Made by a program: the position numbers and the translations under genes
In this document: positions 9,619 to 19,441 of the stretch, piece by piece
Layout of the letters: every line of letters starts with the position of its first letter
Position numbering within the stretch: position 1 is the stretch's first letter
From: Macrostomum hystrix
Taxonomy: Eukaryota > Platyhelminthes > Macrostomidae
Direction of reading: 5' to 3'
Length of the DNA stretch: 64,000 nucleotides
Assembly (NCBI GenBank): GCA_950097015.1
Contig: CATNEN010000007.1
Location: 8,805,001 to 8,869,000, forward strand
The notes under the pieces: model-generated
What the model was told of the DNA's origin: nothing
Seen by the model: only the letters and a program-made list of their open reading frames with translations
Database searches by the model: none

Positions 9619-10389
9619 ATGCGCTGCACTGCGATTCTGCTCGCCGTAGCGGCCTCAGCGCTGGTTGCTGCGGCTGCTGCCCAATGCAACACTCGGTTTA
9701 CCCTCGTCAACGGCTCGCTGTGCATCACCAGCCCATTCAGCCTGACATTCAACAGCGTGACATCGCAGCAGCAGTGCGCCATCATGTGCGGACTGAGGCC
9801 GCAGTGCCAGGCCTTCAGCCTGTCCGACGGTCCTTGCCAGCTGTTTGTGTTCAACAAATGCAGCAAGTCTGTGAGGGACTGCGGCTGTACCAGACGAGGC
9901 CGGGTGTTCGTGAGGCAGCAGCCGGGACTGTCACCGGGTCTGCTGTGTCCGGTGGGATACGGAGATGACTGGTGCGGAGTGAAGTACAGGGTCTTCAGCA
10001 CGACTGACAGCTCGTGGATCACGAGTCGACAGAAGTGCGACAACGAGAGCGGTCTGGTGGTCATGGCGGACGTGACGAGCTCGACAGAGATGAACCACGT
10101 GGAGTCGATTTGGTCACTGAGAGCCAGCGGCAGCTCCATGTGGCTGGGAGGCTTCCAGGCTCCCGGAAGCAGCTCTCCCTCTGTCGGCTGGTACTGGGTG
10201 GGCTGCAACATCCCCGTGAACAGTAGCTTCTGGGCGAGCAGTGAGCCGAACGACGGCGGTGACAACATCGAGAATTCGGCGGAAAATGTGCTTGGTCGCT
10301 ACTCTGGTTTTCCTAAATTTGCGGACATGCCGACAGTTTTTGCTGGTGCGTCCAAGCTGCTGTGCGAGTGCGTGTCTCCTTTTAACTAA
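9619..10389 (+). CDS. Secreted PAN/C-type lectin-like protein, copy 2
   Basis: 256 residues with the same architecture as copy 1: signal peptide, PAN/apple-like module, C-type lectin domain. Only a handful of residues differ from copy 1 (Pro to Ala in the signal peptide, Arg to Gln near residue 101, Ile to Val near 145, Ser to Gly near 246). It keeps EPND and LLCEC. Its upstream sequence matches copy 3, so copies 2 and 3 should share regulation while copy 1 need not. Confidence 0.9.
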   Translation: MRCTAILLAVAASALVAAAAAQCNTRFTLVNGSLCITSPFSLTFNSVTSQQQCAIMCGLRPQCQAFSLSDGPCQLFVFNKCSKSVRDCGCTRRGRVFVRQQPGLSPGLLCPVGYGDDWCGVKYRVFSTTDSSWITSRQKCDNESGLVVMADVTSSTEMNHVESIWSLRASGSSMWLGGFQAPGSSSPSVGWYWVGCNIPVNSSFWASSEPNDGGDNIENSAENVLGRYSGFPKFADMPTVFAGASKLLCECVSPFN

Positions 10390-11912
10390 GGCGGCTTGAG
10401 TCTTTGTTAATTTGCTGAAGCTGTCAGCAATCTGATGTAACACCAAAACAGATGCGAACATGCAAGAACAAAAACTGCCTGAAGTACATTTCACAACAAT
10501 ATAACTCTCGGATCGTCTTTGCATGCCTTTACACCTCTTTGCGGGATGAAAATGCCTGTCAGCTGTCCCCACAATCGAAACTGATCTTTCTCTCAGTCTC
10601 TAGGTCCGTTCCGCTTGTGGATAAATGGACCAAGTCTCGGCAAGCCACAAACTTTTCAGAACAGTCAGCATAATTCGATGCGGTAGTCATTTCAGTTCAG
10701 TCAATTTTTAATCCTCTGAATGCTCAGTTTCTTCTTTGGATCTCCTTGGATCTTTGGATTTGGTTCTTCTTTGCCACTTGGGAGCAAGGCTATTGCTTGA
10801 GAGCAATGGGATTAAACTGCACCACTGTCTGTTACTTTTACAACCGCACACTTGAGATTGTTATAAGCCGCGTTTCGTATTACCTAAGCAATGACACGAA
10901 AGGCGGAAAGAGCGATGTTCAGAGAGATTTCAGAAAGTGTGCCACGAGATTTCGCTAAATATTTTTTTTTCTACGGGCTTCACAAAATATCGAGGCAAAT
11001 TATAGGATTGCTTTGCTTCATATAGGCTTGCATGCATTCATCCATTTTTAACGTAATTCAGTCAGGCTTAGCAAAAGTATGTTTTGCGTACATTTGTCTA
11101 ACGCAAAACTGCTTCCAATCTTTAGCATATAGCAATACATTTTCCTGCTGGAAGTTAACATCCCATCTGAGAAGTTAAGAGAGATATTCGGGGAATTACT
11201 AACCCTGATGTGTGGACGGCTCAAAATTTCGTGAGGAGCCAGAGCGCGCGTCCTTTGTATGCCAATGAGGGATGCAATGGGAGTTTTCTCATAGTTTGAG
11301 ACATGTTTCTAAGGCCGACACCAGTGTTAGAGAAGCAACTCTGAAGTATATGGAGCTGCAGGATGTAAACAGCAACTGATTCGCAATAACTGTGCTTGTT
11401 TGGGACAAGACACATCGGGCCAGAACCTCTCACCTTCCCGCAGCGTACGCCAGCAATTGAGTAGCCCTGAGCAACAAATGCCAGGCCTGCAGGTGCAGAT
11501 GCGACCCAAATTAGGCCTCTGAACTCAGAATCCTCCGAGGGGGAGCCGGACCACTGTTCAAACATATCCTCCAGTTTCTGACTGTTGTCTAGCCCGTGTT
11601 CAACATTCAACATTTTTTAACATTCAGACTCGTAAGTGGTTATTTGCTGAGGCGAACCTGACAAAATAGCAGCTTAAAACTTTCAAGACCGTTTCTTTTC
11701 AGCAGATGTGACTGCAATTATGATGATGTGAAATATTTTCGTTATTATATCATTGAGGCTGCAGCATCTCGAAATGAAGCACCTGTTTCACCTCGTCTAG
11801 TGTCTACATGTCAACTGTGTCTATGTGTCTGTTGCAGTCAAGAGAAAGCTTTTAGTTCCTGAGCTTTTTTTGCTACAAAACTCCTGAATGCTCTAGACAG
11901 AATATAAGCTAG

Positions 11913-12157
11913 CGACAACTCCATCTGGCTGGGAAGTCCGGAAGCAGCTCTCCTTCTGTCGGCTGGTACTGGGTGGGCTGCAACATCCCCGTGAACAAAA
12001 GTAGCTTTTGGGTCGTTTATGAGCGGATGATGGTCATTCGGGTGGGATCGAAAACTCTGACGAGGATGTACTCGGTCGATATTTGCAATTTATCAAGCTC
12101 ACAGACCTGACAGCCATTTTTTGCTAAAACTGCTCGACGGCATCCGAGTTTTTGTTT
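11913..12157 (+). pseudogene. C-type lectin domain fragment (dead), second copy
   Basis: Duplicate of the relic at 7,129-7,372, carried along in unit 2, with the same frameshifts and stops. The inactivation therefore predates the segmental duplication. Confidence 0.8.
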
Positions 12158-12389
12158 CGATGAGACACTGAAAGAAATACGGGCCATGATAAACCAAAAT
12201 AACTTTTTTATCAGTAAAGATGCTTAATCATATTTTTCTTTAAAGCGTTTCGTAAATGTTGGGCTGAGTAGTGAGTACAGAAGAATATATAGTAGTAATT
12301 TTTGCAGGAGGATTGCACTAGTACATCATTTTGCGATTCAAGAATGACAGCCAGCTAAAGGCAATCTCTGCCCATTTCACTGACTCCTG

Positions 12390-12604
12390 AACACACACGC
12401 ACACAAATACTGTAGGCAGGCACACAGGCACACGGGTGTGTACATCTGCCCTGACTTTCTCATCGTCAAGGAGATTGACTCTCATATGCGTGAATTGCAC
12501 GACAAGCCCCCAAGCCCCAAAAGAATGTGGCCTGTGGAATCGAGCGCAGGGACCTTGGCACGAGGCCAACGCCTTAGACCGCTCCGCCACTTACCCCCCC
12601 CCCG
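12390..12604 (-). repeat. tRNA-derived SINE, family A (unexpanded tail)
   Basis: Counterpart of the copy at 8,086-8,255, with about one 29-bp tail unit instead of 16. It gives the pre-expansion or contracted state of the array. Confidence 0.8.
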
Positions 12605-13967
12605 AGTAAAATTATTGTTTATTTTATATTTTCGATTGTGCATTTTTGGAGTAGCTTCTTTTTGTTGCGATACACAATTTGCGACGCATTAATTTGTCAA
12701 AAGTCAGCAGAGCTTCATTGAGGGTGAATCTGCTTTCTTGCTGGTGGATGAAAGGACATCTTAAACTCTTGCCATGTGAAAGAGCTCCCAGCCGGGCTAA
12801 GGATTAGCGAAGCAAGACTTCTCAAAGCACATACGGAGTTAGTTAAGAAGTAGAAAATAACAGCAGGGGGTAAAATCATCGGGTCGGAGCTGTGCACTGA
12901 CGCTTGCTTCTACGGCAGCAGCCTGGGTGTCGTAGAACGAAGATCGCGTGGCTTGCTGGTCGTTTGTGGCGGGGTGGAATTTTTGCATTATTTTTTATCA
13001 CATTTTGAGTTTGTGGCGCACGAACTTGATTCTGTCTGAATTTGCCCTCGCGCGATACGCCTCGTCTGTCCTGGTCATTTTCCGTGTTTGGTATGCGCGA
13101 AATTGCTTCCAGTACGCTCGCATAGCTTCATTTTAGCAATGGAAGTTTTAACTGCAAGTTTGAATGGAATTTGAAGGAATTCTCGCTGTTGTTTTCTAAC
13201 TATTGCAAACGCCTGTAGCAAGCGAAGACACCACAAAGATTGGAGAAATATTATACCACACCAGCAATGATATGACGGACTTACAACTAGTTCCGGCCTT
13301 CTTTACAAGGAAATTTCTTTATGTCAACAGCTGGTGTACTTCTATTGCCTGTCTGCAGATCGTGTCCTATCGCTTGCTAAAGAAGTCATGCTTCACAAGT
13401 GTGATAAGCATTTGGTTGCTGCTGACTACTGACAGTAGCTGCGACAACACAAATCAAGTTTCAAATTTTTTGCAAAAATATTGTGGGCAAGCGCTTGCAC
13501 CGGCTCGGGAACGAATGCTGAAAAAAACAGGAGCCTGAAGTTCTATTATTCATCAATGTGATAAAGACTTACAACAATCAGATGTATTTTACTCGTACGA
13601 AAAGCCAATTGTGAAAAGTATTTCCAATTAAAAATTCCGACGCTTGCTACGAGAATTTTCTCCCAGTTAGCCGAATTTCATGCGCTCTGAAAATGGTGAC
13701 CGTATATAGACTAAATTAGCTCGCGAAAGCCTTATCTGGTTAGTAACGTTTTCATACCTTAGAAGGCCTTAATAGCTGAGCATTGCACAAAACCGGCTGA
13801 AAAACGAAACAAAAAATGTTCCAGAATTTTTCTCGCAGCCAATGGAGAAGCGCCATCGATTCCACGGAAATTATTTTACGACGGGACACTGGAAAGGCAG
13901 TTGTCAACAAAGGTCTGCCTCGTCTCTATTAAAATATTTCCTTAGATAGGACAATGCGACAGAAGCC

Positions 13968-14738
13968 ATGCGCTGCACTGCGATTCTGCTCGCCGTAGCG
14001 GCCTCAGCGCTGGTTGCTGCGGCTGCTGCCCAATGCAACACTCGGTTTACCCTCGTCAACGGCTCGCTGTGCATCACCAGCCCATTCAGCCTGACATTCA
14101 ACAGCGTGACATCGCAGCAGCAGTGCGCCATCATGTGCGGACTGAGGCCGCAGTGCCAGGCCTTCAGCCTGTCCGACGGTCCTTGCCAGCTGTTTGTGTT
14201 CAACAAATGCAGCAAGTCTGTGAGGGACTGCGACTGTACCAGACGAGGCCGGGTGTTCGTGAGGCAGCAGCCGGGACTGTCACCGGGTCTGCTGTGTCCG
14301 GTGGGATACGGAGATGACTGGTGCGGAGTGAAGTACAGGGTCTTCAGCACGACTGACAGCTCGTGGATGACGAGTCGACAGAAGTGCGACAACGAGAGCG
14401 GTCTGGTGGTCATGGCGGACGTGACGAGCTCGACAGAGATGAACCACGTGGAGTCGATTTGGTCACTGAGAGCCAGCGGCAGCTCCATGTGGCTGGGAGG
14501 CTTCCAGGCTCCCGGAAGCAGCTCTCCCTCTGTCGGCTGGTACTGGGTGGGCTGCAACATCCCCGTGAACAGTAGTCTGTGGTCGAGCGGTGAGCCGAAC
14601 GACGGCGGTGACAACATCGAGAATTCGGAGGAAGATGCAATCGCACGATACTCAGGCCTTCAAAACATTAATGACTTGCCGAAAGTTTCCGATGGTGCGT
14701 CCAAGCTGCTGTGCGAGTGCGTGTCTCCTTTTAGCTAA
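13968..14738 (+). CDS. Secreted PAN/C-type lectin-like protein, copy 3
   Basis: 256 residues. It is nearly identical to copy 2 through about residue 200. It then diverges sharply over about 50 residues (LWSSGEPND, SEEDAIARYSGLQNINDLPKVSD) and converges again on the last KLLCECVSPF. It retains EPND and restores an ND pair (INDLP) at the usual WND position, so a canonical calcium site is more plausible here than in copies 1-2. The 3' flank is unrelated to the other copies. Confidence 0.9.
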   Translation: MRCTAILLAVAASALVAAAAAQCNTRFTLVNGSLCITSPFSLTFNSVTSQQQCAIMCGLRPQCQAFSLSDGPCQLFVFNKCSKSVRDCDCTRRGRVFVRQQPGLSPGLLCPVGYGDDWCGVKYRVFSTTDSSWMTSRQKCDNESGLVVMADVTSSTEMNHVESIWSLRASGSSMWLGGFQAPGSSSPSVGWYWVGCNIPVNSSLWSSGEPNDGGDNIENSEEDAIARYSGLQNINDLPKVSDGASKLLCECVSPFS

Positions 14739-14826
14739 GTTTTTAGGCACTTTATTAAGTTGCTTTAAAATTACGCAGTTGTAAAACTCGACATAATTTA
14801 AAAAGAAACCACTTTATTAAGTAAGC

Positions 14827-14832
14827 AATAAA
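14827..14832 (+). terminator. AATAAA poly(A) signal, lectin copy 3
   Basis: Canonical signal 89 bases after the stop codon. Confidence 0.6.
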
Positions 14833-15057
14833 TTACAACAATTGGGTGTCGAAACAGAGCCTGTGGTGACTGGTTTTGCTTTAAATGCTAATTATGATTA
14901 TTCAGCGGCGTTTATTAATGCTATAAGTTGTATTTGTTGATACATTTTGTGAAAATTTTGCAACGCGATCGATGTGTCTGCAACGGTAGGAATGTCATCT
15001 AGAAATATGTCACTAGTGCACTCAGAACAGTATGATGTTTGCCAGCCCTGTATCTTA

Positions 15058-15178
15058 CATACAAGCTTGCATACAAGCTTACAGACATACAAGCTTACAG
15101 ACATGCAAGCTTACAGACATGCAAGCTTACAGACATACAAGCTTACAGACATAAAAGCTTACAGACATACAAGCTTAA
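15058..15178 (+). repeat. 16-bp tandem repeat
   Basis: About seven copies of a 16-bp unit, ACAAGCTTACAGACAT, each with an AAGCTT hexamer. Point variants occur in individual units. Confidence 0.9.
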
Positions 15179-15227
15179 ATGCTTGAATATTTTCAAGTCA
15201 CTTTGTGTTGATTTGATTTGATTACAC

Positions 15228-15500
15228 CTGACCTAATTGTGCCAAATGTGCAGCCGACAGCACAGCCGCAGCTATTGCGCAGCGCATCTGAAGGCTGCGT
15301 ACAGCTGTTCAGTCCATGGACTAGGGGACGCCACACCCACCCTCAATTACCCCAGCTAATGCCGGCACCCATTTAACAGCTGGGTAACTGGAGCTTTGGT
15401 CAATGAGTTAGGTGTCTTGCTTAAGGACACAAAATTCGAGAATCGAACCCCCGACCTTCAAGTCGTGAGTCCGACGCTCTAACCACAAGTCTATAACCTC
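15228..15500 (-). repeat. tRNA-derived SINE, family B
   Basis: On the minus strand it has a tRNA-like head with A box, GTGGTTAGAGCGTCGGACTC and a B box GGGTTCGATTCTC. A body of about 180 bp follows, with the shared words AGTCCATGGACTGAACAG and GCTGCGGCTGTGCTGTCGG. Three more copies lie at 35,670-35,945, 48,935-49,140 and 58,797-59,047. Confidence 0.85.
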
Positions 15501-16104
15501 CTTAATTAATCTTAATAACTTAATTCTTATTAAATAAATATTTAACAATACTGGACAAAATATTTTTTAGCCTCTACAATAAAAACCCTTTTCGGTGCCT
15601 GGTTGCAACAATTTGCTAATTCTCGTAGTTTCGAGGTACAAGCATGCCAAGCTAATTTGCCTTCGTTGCTTCCCGTGAGTTTTTTGCCAACAATATCCAT
15701 CAAGCTGGTTTCTAATGGCTTCACAGAAATTGAAGCAAACAATAGGATTTGAATGCTTCACATAGGCATCCCTTGCATCTCTATCACCCATCCAGCCACT
15801 CCATAGCAGCTTTATTTAAATTGTCTGATCCAAAACTGCTGAAAGCTTTGGCATAAATAAGAAATGTTCTTGTGAGAAACCATTTAATGAAGTGCTCTCC
15901 ACTGCAGCTAGCAACTTTTTTCTTTCTCAATCGATGCCCAGCATTCACTGTGGACCTTCTATACGGAGAACAATGCGCTCTGGAATGGAGTGCTTTTGTA
16001 TTTTCTACTCTTTTCCAGGAATCGCAAAGCCTGAAGCGCGCGGACGGCTCAGAATAAGGAGGCTTTGGTGGACGCGGCGCTCGTATTGTCTGTCACATTT
16101 TTTG
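15501..16104. other. No feature recognised
   Basis: Short ORFs only, with no similarity I can name. It lies between the SINE and the relic spacer. Confidence 0.4.
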
Positions 16105-16400
16105 AATGCCAACGCGACTGTTACAGGCGCAACTCGGGAGTATCTGGAGCTGTTGATGTGCTTGGATGTGGGCAAAGACACACCAAAGTCAGGTGCAGAT
16201 GCGACCCAAATTAGGCCTCCGAACTCAGAATCCTTGGAGGCAGAGCCGGACTACTGTTCAAACAGACTTTCCAGTCCGCGGCAGAGGCTGTGACTGCCCC
16301 GCAGCTGTTGGAGACTACTCATAGTAGTCTAACCCGTGTTTAACTGTTTTTTAACATCGAGACTAGGAGCTGGCTGGGATCAACCTGCTTAAAAGACACC
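16105..16400 (+). repeat. Diverged relic of the lectin spacer
   Basis: Shares long words with 6,540-6,900 and its duplicate (for example GGTGCAGATGCGACCCAAAT, then GAACTCAGAATCC and CACTGTTCAAAC-like blocks) but carries many substitutions and indels. An older round of duplication therefore placed spacer sequence downstream of lectin copy 3. Confidence 0.75.
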
Positions 16401-16808
16401 TGAAAGGACTGTTTATAGTTTATTGGGAAATGTAATTTTTTTAAAGCCAAGCAAACAGAAAAGTGAAATTATTCGCATTTTTATAAATAATCTGACAACA
16501 ATTTTTTTGTGCAACTTCGCAATGTTAGTGAGTTTTTCTTTTCATGAAAATATCTTAGCTGGATGCTTGTCCCTGTTGGCTCAGTTCTGTCGGCAGATCA
16601 TTGGCAGTGCTAGCAAAAAACACAGTTGGTTGGATCTTCCGCACCACACGTTCGCTTTCTCATGTTTGTATCAGGTATGCTAGATATTTAGAATGGCTTA
16701 ACTGAGCGAAGTATGGCTCGCGAGGGACAAGTGATAGGCACAATGTCTTCAAGTAGAAATTTAAAAATGTATTCTCCACAATGTTTTGAAGGCCTTGCAG
16801 GAAGTAAC

Positions 16809-16814
16809 TTTATT
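16809..16814 (-). terminator. AATAAA poly(A) signal, sphingosine kinase
   Basis: Minus-strand AATAAA 86 bases downstream of the sphingosine kinase stop codon. Confidence 0.6.
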
Positions 16815-16899
16815 TCTTAAGTTTGACGTCATGTTTCTGTGAACGCAAATTTGTGCATCTCCGCTGACGCTCAGTGGGGCTTTCAGTGATGCCTTTCGA

Positions 16900-18314
16900 T
16901 CACGACGCCGCACTCGGCGCGGGCGCCAGGGCCTGGCCGAGGCCCGGCAGCAGCTCGACCTGCAGGGGTTCGCAGGGCACAGTCTCGCCGTCGATGCAGA
17001 CGGGGCCGCCTGCGTCCAGTGGCTCCAAACGGAAGGCGCGCACCGCCTGGCAGTGAAACGCCGGCGAGCGAAAATGGCCGCCGTCGCCGACGCTGAGGAA
17101 CATGCGCAGCAGGTCGGCCTTGGAGACGCCGGAGGCCACCCAGGTCAGGTACATTCTGCCGTCATTTGGTCGGCAGGGCGGCACATAGAAATTATCTGTG
17201 GCCAGGTGCGAGTGCAGACTGGCCAGCAGCAGCAGGTAGTCTGCCTCCTGGCTAACCCAACCAGCATTGCTAGGCAACGGATCCGCCAGGCTGGCAGGCA
17301 GGTAACGCTTCAGAGTGGCAAGCGGCTTCTCCTCATTGTCCTCCTGTTGGACTGCATCTGCGCCGGAGGTGACAGCGGCTTCCGCAGCTTCAGCAACTTC
17401 GGTTGGCAGGTAGGAGAGCCTGCAGGAAAAAGTGGAAAGTGGAAAGATAACCTGCTTTTTAATGAGCTCAGACATCTGTCACACCTGACAGCAAGAGGAG
17501 AGGAGAGGAGAGGAGAGGAGGAGAGGAGAGGAGAGGAGAGGAGAGGAGGAGAGGAGAGGAGAGGAGAGGAGAGGAGAGGAGAGGAGAGGAGAGGAGGAGA
17601 GGAGAGGAGAGGAGAGGAGAGGAGAGGAGAGGAGGAGAGGAGAGGAGAGGAGAGGAGAGGAGAGAAGAGGAGAGGAGAGGAGAGGAGAGGAGAGGAGAGG
17701 AGAGGTTCTGAAAGCTTCTTTTTGCACCTGACTCGGAAAGTTTGCAATCCTCGGGGCGCAGCCAGCCGGATGCCGAAGGCCAGCGCGAATCGAGCACCGC
17801 CGAGGAAGCGGTACCGCTCGCTCTCCAGATCCACCTGCGCCAGCAGGCCGTAATTCACGGACAGGCAGGCCAGGCAGCGGCCACCTGAGCCGTACTCCAC
17901 CAGCGCCAGGTCCAGTGGGCGTGGCCGCGACTTCGCCAAGTTGAAGGCTGCCGTGGCAACAAAATCTCGGTCTAGACAGTCACCATTGGCGTGCGCTAGC
18001 GAGGCGGCCACGGCGTTGCCGCCGCCGGCGGGCAGGACGCCGAACGGCAGCCGACGCAGCATCTGGCGCCAGTCTGGCCGGTCGGCGAGGCCGTTCAGTG
18101 CTTCGTACAGCAGGCCGTCCCCGCTGACGATGACGATGCCTGAGTAGCCGGACAGCTCCTCGGCCGAGGCGTCGCGCAGCAGCCGGGTTGCGTGGCCGGC
18201 GCACTCGGTGCGAACCAGCCGGTGCGGCAGGCCGGCCTCCTGCAGCAGGGGCGCCGCCTTGTCGCGGAACAGCTGGTCCGCTCGCCCTTGCCCGCTGCGC
18301 GGATTCAGCAGCAC
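16900..18314 (-). CDS. SPHK: Sphingosine kinase, 3' exons (catalytic domain)
   Basis: Two exons, 18314-17728 and 17418-16900. The boundaries are acceptor CAG at 18,317-18,315, donor CAG/GTGCAA, acceptor TTCCTGCAG, and stop TGA at 16,900. The product has the diacylglycerol/sphingosine-kinase fold: VLLNPRSGQG nucleotide loop, VSGDGLLYEALNGL with the catalytic Asp, LPAGGGNAVAASLAH, DVDLESERYRFLG lipid-site region, SYLP, then LASLHSHL and GVSKADLLRMFLSV ending in FRLEPLD. It phosphorylates sphingosine to sphingosine-1-phosphate, acting at membranes. The upstream exon at 43,167-43,776 joins it in phase 0 across an inserted Polinton. The 309-bp second intron is mostly a GAGGA-type microsatellite. 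Confidence 0.95.
17488..17706 (+). repeat. GAGGA-type microsatellite in sphingosine kinase intron
   Basis: Purine-only tract of GGAGA/GAGGA units about 215 bp long. It occupies most of the intron between the last two kinase exons. Read on the transcribed (minus) strand it is a long polypyrimidine run upstream of the acceptor at 17,418. Confidence 0.95.
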
Positions 18315-18427
18315 CTGGCGGCGGAGTCGAAAGAATTACTCAATTGGCTCCGTCATGGCCATCCAGTGCAAACGCTAAATGTATGAGGACAAAGACCGTC
18401 AGCTGTTCCTCGTATTATTTCTATCAA

Positions 18428-18650
18428 TAGGTTGAGTTGAGCAGCGGTAACGACTCTCGTACCAAGGTCCATTAGCTCAAATCCACGACCAGGCCACATT
18501 AATTTCAGGCGCAGTCGCAGACAAAAGCCTTATGGTTTCCCATGCAAAATGTGTGAGTGTGTGACTGTATGCTCATCCATGTAAGTGTGTGTGCTCACGG
18601 GTCAGCGAAATTGCCAGAATTTCCTCCTCACAGATTGCGGGTCGACTATC
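18428..18650 (+). repeat. tRNA-derived SINE, family A
   Basis: Diverged plus-strand copy with the tRNA-like head, the CCAAGGTCC word, the GCCACATTA body start and a TGTGTG-rich tail, ending in a TGCGGGTCGAC word shared with the copy at 49,150-49,350. It lies in the kinase intron just outside the Polinton. Confidence 0.6.
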
Positions 18651-18684
18651 GCCTATTGAGAATGCTCACAGTCCCTTGCGAGTA

Positions 18685-18737
18685 AGTAGTATGCAAGAGG
18701 GGCTATCTGGGACAAACGTTTACGCAGTCGCCATAAC
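18685..18737 (+). repeat. Polinton left terminal inverted repeat
   Basis: 53 bp whose reverse complement recurs with one mismatch at 31,191-31,243 and 42,702-42,754. The outermost 14 bp also pair with the true right end at 43,059-43,072. Confidence 0.85.
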
Positions 18738-18769
18738 CTAATGAAGCGCACGAAGCAGATCTGCTGTTT

Positions 18770-19062
18770 CTCCCCAATGACTCAGGCTACAAGTATGCGC
18801 TCACAGTTACAGACATTGCCTCCAGATACAAAGAAGCGAGACCACTTAAGACTAATCTAGTCAGATGCAGTTGCAGCTGCCCTCCGAGACATTTACAAAA
18901 ACTCTTCGCTCACATATCCCCAAACCTTTATGACTGATCCCGGCAAAGAATTCATGGAGGCAGTTAAAATCTTGATGGAAAAAAACAATACGAAAATACG
19001 CTACGGAAGAACTGAGCTCCACAGAGACCAGGCTGTTGTTTGAAAGATTCGATCTATCTTTA
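18770..19062 (+). pseudogene. Polinton integrase, 5' fragment
   Basis: Encodes part of an rve-type integrase core: the first catalytic block around VTDIASRYKEA and a second block with TDPGKEF. The amino-terminal part of the integrase is absent; the fragment starts about 80 bp inside the left end. There is a frame change near 18,865, and the gene is interrupted at 19,062 by the LINE insertion. The remainder resumes at 22,626. Confidence 0.7.
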
Positions 19063-19384
19063 GCCATTATATTTGCAGAGCCATTATATTTGCAGAGCCA
19101 TTATATTTGCAGAGCCATTATATTTGCAGAGCCATTATATTTGCAGAGCCATTATATTTGCAGAGCCATTATATTTGCAGAGCCATTATATTTGCAGAGC
19201 CATTATATTTGCAGAGCCATTATATTTGCAGAGCCATTATATTTGCAGAGCCATTATATTTGCAGAGCCATTATATTTGCAGAGCCATTATATTTGCAGA
19301 GCCATTATATTTGCAGAGCCATTATATTTGCAGAGCCATTATATTTGCAGAGCCATTATATTTGCAGAGCCATTATATTTGCAC
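19063..19384 (+). repeat. 17-bp tandem array forming the LINE 5' end
   Basis: About 19 near-perfect copies of AGCCATTATATTTGCAG. It is open in all three forward frames because neither the unit nor its frame shifts create a stop. Each unit ends in TATATTTGCAG, which looks like a 3' splice acceptor. Confidence 0.95.
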
Positions 19385-19441
19385 ATCTGTGCAAATAGTG
19401 TCGACACCTCCTGGCATCGTGGTCAGCCTATCAGGCCGCGG

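Larger units (their letters stand above)
9617..13965 (+). repeat. Tandem segmental duplication, unit 2 (4,349 bp)
   Basis: Second unit, near-identical to 4,833-9,616 apart from a short minisatellite. A third partial unit begins at 13,966 and is cut off inside lectin copy 3. The order points to unequal crossing-over rather than retroposition. Confidence 0.95.

Noticed and set aside
15058-15178. CRISPR-like array
   Set aside because: Units are contiguous 16-mers without spacers, and the genome is eukaryotic; the same applies to the other arrays.
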